Shown here piece after piece: positions 15,784-20,361 of a stretch of DNA of 20,361 nt. The notes below the pieces were generated by a model that saw only the letters and a list, made by a program, of their open reading frames with translations, made no database searches and was not told the origin of the DNA. Origin of the DNA: JBOFZL01 sp051655155 (GTDB taxonomy: Bacteria > Bacillota > Clostridia > Peptostreptococcales > Filifactoraceae). Every line of letters begins with the position of its first letter. Position 1 is the stretch's first letter. The stretch spans positions 1 through 20,361 of the forward strand of contig JBOFZL010000063.1 in the NCBI GenBank assembly GCA_051655155.1, written 5' to 3'. Both the position numbers and the translations under genes were made by a program.

Positions 15784-17433
15784 ATGAATAAAAATATAGC
15801 TAAGCGTATAGAGGAGATAGCCATAGAGCTTACTGAAGTATTAAGTGTAGTAGATACAAAGGGAGAAATTGATTCTGTTAAGAAGGTTCATGAAATATTT
15901 TCTAAAATGGATTATTATAAAGAAAATCCACAGGACTTAAGGATATTGAAATTAAATGATTCTTTAGATAGAATTGCTATAATTGCAATTCTTAGAGGAA
16001 AAAAAGCTTCTAGCAAAAAAACTGTAGTTTGTATAGGTCATACAGATACAGTCGGTATTGGCGACTATGGAAGTCTAAAAGAATTTGCAAATAAACCTTA
16101 CGAACTTACAAAGCGTATTGAAGCTTTGACCCTTCCTGATGAAGTTAGACGTGATTTGGAATCAGGAAACTACCTATTTGGCAGAGGGATATTTGATATG
16201 AAGGGTGGAGATGCTATTTTAATGGCCTTGATGGAGGATATCTCAAAGAATATTGATGAGTTTGAAGGGAACATTATTTTTGCAGGAGTTTGTGACGAAG
16301 AGGGGAATTCAGGTGGAATGTTAAGGGTCGTTCCAGAGCTAGTTAAGATGAAAAAAGAGGAAGGTTTTGATTATCTTGCACTATTGGATACAGACTATAT
16401 GACTTCCGAATTTGAAGGTGATGAAAATAAGTATGTTTATATTGGGACAGTAGGAAAGCTAATGCCTTCATTCTTTGTGGTAGGTAAGGAAACTCATGTG
16501 GGGGAATCTTTTAAGGGAATAGACCCTAACCAAATTGCATCTTCAATTGTAGAAAGGATAAATCTTAATACAGATTTTTGTGATGTAGCAGAAGGTGAGG
16601 TTTCGTTGCCTCCAATAACTCTTTTTCAAAGAGATTTAAAACCGGAATATTCTTGTCAGATTGCAACTACTACAAATTTATATTTTAATTATGCTACTCA
16701 TTGTTCAACACCGGATGAGGTTTTAATTAAAATGACAAATGCGGCACAAGAGGCTTTTGAGAAAACTATCGTAAATTTGGATGAACAGTATAGAAGATTT
16801 TGTGAGTTAAGTGAAAGAGAATATAAAAAACTTCCATGGAAGGCTAGGACAATTTCTTATGAGAAGTTAATTCACATGGTAAAGGATGAAATTGGAGAAG
16901 ATGCTTATAATAAGGAAATGTCAGTGTATAGTGAATTGCTCCTTGCTGATAAAAGCTTAGACACTAGAGCATTTGCGCTTAAGATGGTTGAAAAGGTTCA
17001 TAGTCTATGGTCCGACAGAAACCCTATAGTTGTAGTTTATTTTTCACCACCTTATTATCCTCATATCTATGTGGAAGGCAAAGAGGACAGAGAAAGAAAG
17101 CTTTTGGAGGCTGTGGCAGATGCAGTAAATACAACAAAAACAGAATATAAACTGGTATATAAAAAATTCTTCCCATATATTTCTGATTTAAGCTACGGTG
17201 CTGCACCGAAAGATCCTAGAATTATTGCAGCGCTTAAAGATAATATGCCTGGATTTGGAAGTAAGTATACGCTTCCTATAGAGGATATGCAAGAGTTAGA
17301 TTTGCCGGTATTGGATATAGGATGTTTTGGAAAGGATGCCCACAAGTTTACAGAAAGAATAGAAAAAAATTACAGCTTCAATGTGGCGCCTGAGTTAGTT
17401 TATAAAACAATAATTAACCTACTATCAAAATAA
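15784..17433 (+). CDS. RocB-like M20-family zinc peptidase/amidohydrolase
   Basis: This 549-residue cytoplasmic enzyme belongs to the M20 metallopeptidase family, in the long subgroup typified by Bacillus RocB of the arginine utilisation operon. Two-metal site residues are visible: His86 in IGHTDTVG with Asp88, Asp138 in GRGIFDMKGGDAIL, Glu172-Glu173 in DEEGNSGG, an aspartate in ALLDTDYM (about 199-206), and a C-terminal His520 in GKDAHKFTERI. The length exceeds ordinary M20 enzymes (about 400) and fits RocB. The start ATG 15784 has aaaggagaa just upstream. The true reaction of RocB is not established; hydrolysis of an N-acylated amino acid or small peptide is a family-level inference. Its immediate upstream neighbour is the dead amino-acid symporter, suggesting the two once formed a unit. 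Confidence 0.85.
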   Translation: MNKNIAKRIEEIAIELTEVLSVVDTKGEIDSVKKVHEIFSKMDYYKENPQDLRILKLNDSLDRIAIIAILRGKKASSKKTVVCIGHTDTVGIGDYGSLKEFANKPYELTKRIEALTLPDEVRRDLESGNYLFGRGIFDMKGGDAILMALMEDISKNIDEFEGNIIFAGVCDEEGNSGGMLRVVPELVKMKKEEGFDYLALLDTDYMTSEFEGDENKYVYIGTVGKLMPSFFVVGKETHVGESFKGIDPNQIASSIVERINLNTDFCDVAEGEVSLPPITLFQRDLKPEYSCQIATTTNLYFNYATHCSTPDEVLIKMTNAAQEAFEKTIVNLDEQYRRFCELSEREYKKLPWKARTISYEKLIHMVKDEIGEDAYNKEMSVYSELLLADKSLDTRAFALKMVEKVHSLWSDRNPIVVVYFSPPYYPHIYVEGKEDRERKLLEAVADAVNTTKTEYKLVYKKFFPYISDLSYGAAPKDPRIIAALKDNMPGFGSKYTLPIEDMQELDLPVLDIGCFGKDAHKFTERIEKNYSFNVAPELVYKTIINLLSK

Positions 17434-17480
17434 TAAGTTATAGTGTGCTTTATAATATGAATAATCATAAAAAAGAGTAG

Positions 17481-17527
17481 GAGTTCACCTCTATGTTAGT
17501 ATACTAACATAGAGGTGGATTTTTTTA
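17481..17527 (+). terminator. Terminator built on a perfect 32-bp palindrome
   Basis: CACCTCTATGTTAGTA (17486-17501) is followed at once by its exact reverse complement (17502-17517). With G-U pairs the stem can extend to about 20 bp at 17481/17522, and a T run follows. On the other strand there is also a T-rich tract (complement of 17469-17475) about ten bases beyond the stem, so weak bidirectional function is possible. Confidence 0.85.
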
Positions 17528-17598
17528 CTTCATATTATGATATGTAAAAAGATTTTTACTTTGAATATTAAGGAATATAATAGGATTAAGGCTTAATT

Positions 17599-17627
17599 TT
17601 ATCTAGACTTTATTATTTTTCTATAAT
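17599..17627 (+). promoter_or_regulatory. Possible promoter for the frameshifted small ORF
   Basis: A perfect TATAAT (17622-17627) has a weak TTATCT (17599-17604) at a 17-base spacing. It lies about 28 bases before the ATG at 17655. Confidence 0.3.
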
Positions 17628-17654
17628 ATCATAGTACGTAGGGAAGGTGGTAGT

Positions 17655-17935
17655 ATGGATATACTGTTAGTGAATGGAGATATTAAGAATTTCAGGGGAG
17701 AAAATTATAACTATTTAGGAATTAAAATAAGGAAATATACATACTTTAGGAAGAGGATAGAATTTGACGATAAAAATATTATTACTGGTCGCTTGAGAGA
17801 GAAGACTAACGCTTTGCACGCAAAAGCGTGTTAGACACTTATAGTTTAGATAGTAAAGTTAGAGTGATTACTACATTCAAAGATGGACATATTATTTATC
17901 ATTATGAAACTGGGGTGATAAATGATGAAATTTAG
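17655..17935 (+). pseudogene. Small ORF of unknown function, apparently frameshifted
   Basis: ATG 17655 follows a good ribosome site (gaaggtgg) and opens a 59-codon frame, MDILLVNGDIKNFRGENYNY and so on, ending at TAG 17832-17834. A second frame, shifted by -1 and open from 17810, continues with SVLDTYSLDSKVRVITTFKD and GHIIYHYETGVINDEI to TAG 17933-17935. Both halves have coherent, charged, protein-like composition, so the pair reads as one protein of about 90 residues broken near 17810-17831. I do not recognise the family. A local GC-rich stem with an AAAA loop (17817-17830) sits at the break. Either this is a decayed gene, a sequencing error in an AAAA run, or two overlapping small genes. 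Confidence 0.4.
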
Positions 17936-18243
17936 GATTAATCTCCTAGATAGTGTGTAAATTGGAGATGATTACCTATAAACAAGCTTAAGTAATAAAT
18001 CTGTTGCAATATTGACTATGATTGTTATTGTATTTAATAAGGAAAAGTTAGATATAAAATTTAAATTAACGTTAGAATACTTATAAAACAACATTTAATG
18101 GGGGAAGGATAATTATAAGTTATGAAAGGTAATCTGTAGAAAAGTTAAGTTGCTTATTAATGCTATGGCATTGATAAAATATAATGCAAATCTTGAAATT
18201 TATATGATTAGTCAAGAATTGTAAAAAATTAGGAGGGTGTAAT
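17936..18243. other. Decayed intergenic stretch with an ORF scrap
   Basis: No gene with a start and ribosome site is visible. A 34-codon stop-to-stop scrap (17982-18083) reads NKSVAILTMIVIVFNKEKLD followed by IKFKLTLEYL, which looks like the end of a small membrane protein, but I cannot assign it. A TATAAT (18180-18185) about 60 bases before the 5'-nucleotidase start, with TTAATG 17 bases before it, is a weak promoter candidate. Confidence 0.4.
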
Positions 18244-19776
18244 ATGAGAAAAATCGTGAGTAAGTTGCTAATAGGTACTATGCTAGCTATTGGTTTAGTT
18301 ACTACTCCAGCTCTTGCAGAAAAACAAGAAAATTTAGTGATCATTCACACTAATGATACTCATGCGGGAGTAACGGATGATGGAAAGGTTCAAATAGGTT
18401 TTGCAAAGTTTGGAACCTATGTGTCAGAAATGAGGAAAAGGGCTGATAATGTATTGGTTCTTGATGCAGGGGATATGTTTCAGGGGATGCCTTTTGCAAA
18501 CTTAAAAAAAGGAAGTAGCATACTCCCTATTGCTAATGAAATAGGCTATGATGCGATGGCAATAGGAAATCATGAATTTGATTTTGGAGCAGAGAATTTA
18601 AAGTCACTTGAAAGTTCTCTTAATTTTCCTATGTTAGCTAATAACATAAGAAAGGATGGAGTTTTAGAATTTAAGCCATATATGATAAAAGAAGTTGCAG
18701 GTATTAAGGTTGGAGTTATAGGAGTGTCAACACCAGAGACCGCTTTTAAAACAGATCCAGGTAATGTTAAGGATTATAAGTTTACAGATATTATAAAAGA
18801 GACAGAAAAGTCAGTTTCAGAACTAAAGTCAGAGAAGGTAGATGTAATTATAGTACTTACTCATTTAGGATTAAATGAAGGAGATTATACATCGGATTTA
18901 ATCGCTAAAAATATAAAGGGAATAGATTTAATAATAGATGGTCATAGTCATACTACTTTAGATAAGGGACAACTGGTAGGAGATACTTTGATAGTAAGTA
19001 CAGGTTCAAAGTTAAATGCTGTAGGTAAGGTAGCTATTCAATTAGAAGAGAAGAAGGTTATAAAGAAAGAGGCTAAACTTTTTAAATATAACGATTTATC
19101 ATTTTTGCCAGAGAAAAAAGAGATAAAAAATCTGATTGAGGCTGAAAATTTAAAACAAAAAGAGGTATTAGACAAAGTTATAGGGAAAACTACGGTAGAT
19201 CTTGTAGGAGAAAGAAGTGTAGTAAGAACTAAAGAGAGTAATCTTGGACAATTGGCAACAGAGGCTATTCAAAATCTAACTAAGGCAGATGTAGTAATGA
19301 TTAATGGTGGAGGAATAAGAGCATCCATTCCTGCAGGAGATATAACAATGGGTGATATGTTAACTGTATTCCCATATGGAAATACTATTATGGTTAAAGA
19401 TGTTAAGGGGGTAGATATAGTTGGAGCTCTAGAGCATGGTACTAGTGAATATCCAAAAGAAAAAGGTGCGTTCCCGCATATTTCAGGTTTAACATTTACA
19501 CTGGATATTTCAAAACCATCTGGAGAAAGGGTTTCTGATGTAAAAATAGCTGGAGTAGAAGTGGATATGAACAAGATATACTCATTGGCTACAAATGACT
19601 TTATGGCAGCAGGTGGGGACGGATATAATATGCTAAAATCTTATCCTATAAAGGCTGAATATAATACTCTAATGGATACACTTCTTGACTATATCAAAGA
19701 GGTAGGAATTGTAGAGGGAAAATTTGAAACTAGAATAATTGTCAAGGGTGCTGTGGAAGATAAAAAGGCAGCATAA
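18244..19776 (+). CDS. Secreted 5'-nucleotidase / 2',3'-cyclic phosphodiesterase family protein
   Basis: This 510-residue exported enzyme is related to UshA and YfkN. The signal peptide is clear: MRKIVSK, a hydrophobic core at 8-20 and a likely cut after Ala-Leu-Ala (residue 25). The metallophosphatase domain (about 30-270) has all dimetal residues: Asp38/His40 in HTNDTH, Asp77 in DAGDMFQG, Asn109-His110 in GNHEFD, His207 in THLG, and His234/His236 in DGHSHT. The C-terminal substrate domain (about 315-490) has ESNLGQLATEA, NGGGIRASIPAG, FPYGNT and GGDGYNM, which bind and stack the nucleobase. There is no LPXTG anchor or transmembrane tail, so the protein is probably released or loosely wall-bound, where it would take phosphate or nucleosides from extracellular nucleotides. 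The ribosome site aggagggtgt precedes ATG 18244. Confidence 0.93.
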   Translation: MRKIVSKLLIGTMLAIGLVTTPALAEKQENLVIIHTNDTHAGVTDDGKVQIGFAKFGTYVSEMRKRADNVLVLDAGDMFQGMPFANLKKGSSILPIANEIGYDAMAIGNHEFDFGAENLKSLESSLNFPMLANNIRKDGVLEFKPYMIKEVAGIKVGVIGVSTPETAFKTDPGNVKDYKFTDIIKETEKSVSELKSEKVDVIIVLTHLGLNEGDYTSDLIAKNIKGIDLIIDGHSHTTLDKGQLVGDTLIVSTGSKLNAVGKVAIQLEEKKVIKKEAKLFKYNDLSFLPEKKEIKNLIEAENLKQKEVLDKVIGKTTVDLVGERSVVRTKESNLGQLATEAIQNLTKADVVMINGGGIRASIPAGDITMGDMLTVFPYGNTIMVKDVKGVDIVGALEHGTSEYPKEKGAFPHISGLTFTLDISKPSGERVSDVKIAGVEVDMNKIYSLATNDFMAAGGDGYNMLKSYPIKAEYNTLMDTLLDYIKEVGIVEGKFETRIIVKGAVEDKKAA

Positions 19777-19806
19777 CAACATATAAAATTTATAGAGTAG
19801 TAAATA

Positions 19807-19896
19807 AAAAATGAGGTAAATAATATGTACAGTATATAAAAGTTAGATTAAAAATCTAATTGTTGTGTGGTTGTGCAATATAGTTGCCTCATTTTT
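19807..19896 (+). terminator. Long-range inverted repeat after the 5'-nucleotidase gene
   Basis: AAAAATGAGGTAA (19807-19819) pairs with TTGCCTCATTTTT (19884-19896) through 13 positions including one U-G pair, enclosing about 64 bases. Inside is a second hairpin, TTAGATT (19843-19849) with AATCTAA (19853-19859). The right arm ends in T-rich sequence, so it may act as a terminator, but the large enclosed loop is unusual for one. Confidence 0.5.
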
Positions 19897-20132
19897 CTGT
19901 TTTAATTATAAAATACTGTAAACGCTTAATTAATATAAAATTTAATCAAAATTAAATTCTAGCTAACTTTCATGACGATTTGAAAAGATTTTTTCAGTAA
20001 CTTGCATTTTTTATGATTTTAAGATAAGATTAATTGATTGGAATTACGGACAATTTATAGTATAAAGTTAAGCTGAAAATAATTATATGCACATTATATT
20101 GTAAATTATTAAATTTTGTATAAAGAGGTGGA
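19897..20132. other. AT-rich intergenic stretch upstream of the topoisomerase gene
   Basis: No gene is seen on either strand. The only supported element is a possible promoter, TTGGAA (20038-20043) with a 17-base spacer and TATAAA (20061-20066), about 70 bases before the topoisomerase start. Confidence 0.4.
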
Positions 20133-20135
20133 ATG

Positions 20136-20361
20136 ATGACTCCAAAAGGAAAAAAAGAATATGGAAATCATAGTATTACTTCCTTAAAAGGGCCAGATAG
20201 AGTTAGGCTCAGACCAGGGGTTATTTTTGGTTCAGATGGATTAGATGGTTGTTGCCATGCTATGTTTGAAATTTTGTCAAATGCCATTGACGAGGCGCGA
20301 GAAGGTTATGGGGATGTTATAAGTGTAATCAGACATAAAGACGGTTCTATTACTATCAAGG
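20136..20361 (+). CDS. Type IIA DNA topoisomerase subunit B (GyrB/ParE-like), 3'-truncated by window edge
   Basis: Seventy-five codons of the N-terminal ATPase domain of a type IIA topoisomerase B subunit are present. SLKGPDRVRLRPGVIFGSDG corresponds to the conserved xLxGLExVRxRPGMYIG segment. EILSNAIDEAREGYG carries the GHKL-ATPase N-box asparagine and the IDEA motif. The variant pattern, with FGSDGLDGCCHAMFEILSNA in place of the usual gyrase wording, resembles the second clostridial GyrB/ParE paralogue rather than housekeeping gyrase next to dnaA. Two adjacent in-frame ATGs exist at 20133 and 20136; the latter has better spacing from agaggtgg. A parC/gyrA-like partner would be expected downstream of the window. 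Confidence 0.88.
   Translation, partial: MTPKGKKEYGNHSITSLKGPDRVRLRPGVIFGSDGLDGCCHAMFEILSNAIDEAREGYGDVISVIRHKDGSITIK

Noticed and set aside
17809..17834. Programmed -1 frameshift site
   Set aside because: There is an AAAA run and a hairpin, but no X-XXY-YYZ heptamer, and the hairpin covers the slip point instead of following it; decay or a sequence error is simpler.
1..20361. CRISPR array, insertion sequence, prophage, rRNA or tRNA gene
   Set aside because: No regularly spaced repeats, transposase or phage motifs, or tRNA/rRNA signatures were seen on either strand by reading; this was not checked by software.

Overview
The window is strongly AT-rich, and every convincing gene lies on the + strand with strong purine-rich Shine-Dalgarno sites. 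Gene content points to an anaerobic low-GC Firmicute of the Clostridium type: a clostridial F-type ATPase order atpA-G-D-C, a very large single-chain 2-hydroxyacyl-CoA dehydratase activase-like protein, a RocB-like M20 peptidase, and a second-type GyrB/ParE. This placement is inferred from gene families; no rRNA or tRNA gene is visible to confirm it.

Layout. (1) 2-3899: the distal half of the ATP synthase operon (atpA without its 5' end, atpG, atpD, atpC), closed by a strong terminator at 3938-3984. (2) 4017-6877: a transcription unit with a near-consensus promoter (TTGACA-17-TACAAT), an unusually long leader, a MatC/SLC13-like carboxylate permease and a class III (CaiB/BaiF) CoA-transferase, closed by a terminator that is a close sequence relative of the atp terminator. 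(3) 7016-8903: a promoter and an operon of mntP (TTG start), an HD-domain protein and a small Mpv17-like membrane protein, closed by a terminator. (4) 8998-15492: a 1429-residue protein with two activase ATPase domains, a Cys-rich linker and dehydratase-like modules, then cinA and an EamA-type exporter. (5) 15561-17522: the decayed 3' end of a sodium:alanine symporter (AGCS) gene, directly followed by an intact RocB-like M20 peptidase and a terminator built on a perfect 32-bp palindrome. (6) About 0.8 kb without an intact gene (17434-18243), holding a frameshifted small ORF and an ORF scrap. (7) 18244-19776: a secreted 5'-nucleotidase, followed by a long-range inverted repeat. (8) 20136-end: the first 75 codons of a type IIA topoisomerase B subunit (gyrB/parE-like).

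How the genes fit together. The ATPase couples ATP to an ion gradient. The permease and CoA-transferase look like an uptake-and-activation pair for a carboxylic acid. The large activase/dehydratase protein belongs to the ATP-driven radical dehydratase superfamily, but its substrate cannot be read from the sequence. The M20 peptidase sits behind a dead amino-acid symporter, which suggests a former amino-acid uptake/hydrolysis pair. The most interesting items are the single-chain double activase with duplicated cluster cysteines at identical spacing, the symporter pseudogene, the paired terminators around the permease/CoA-transferase unit, and the structured or decayed intergenic regions.
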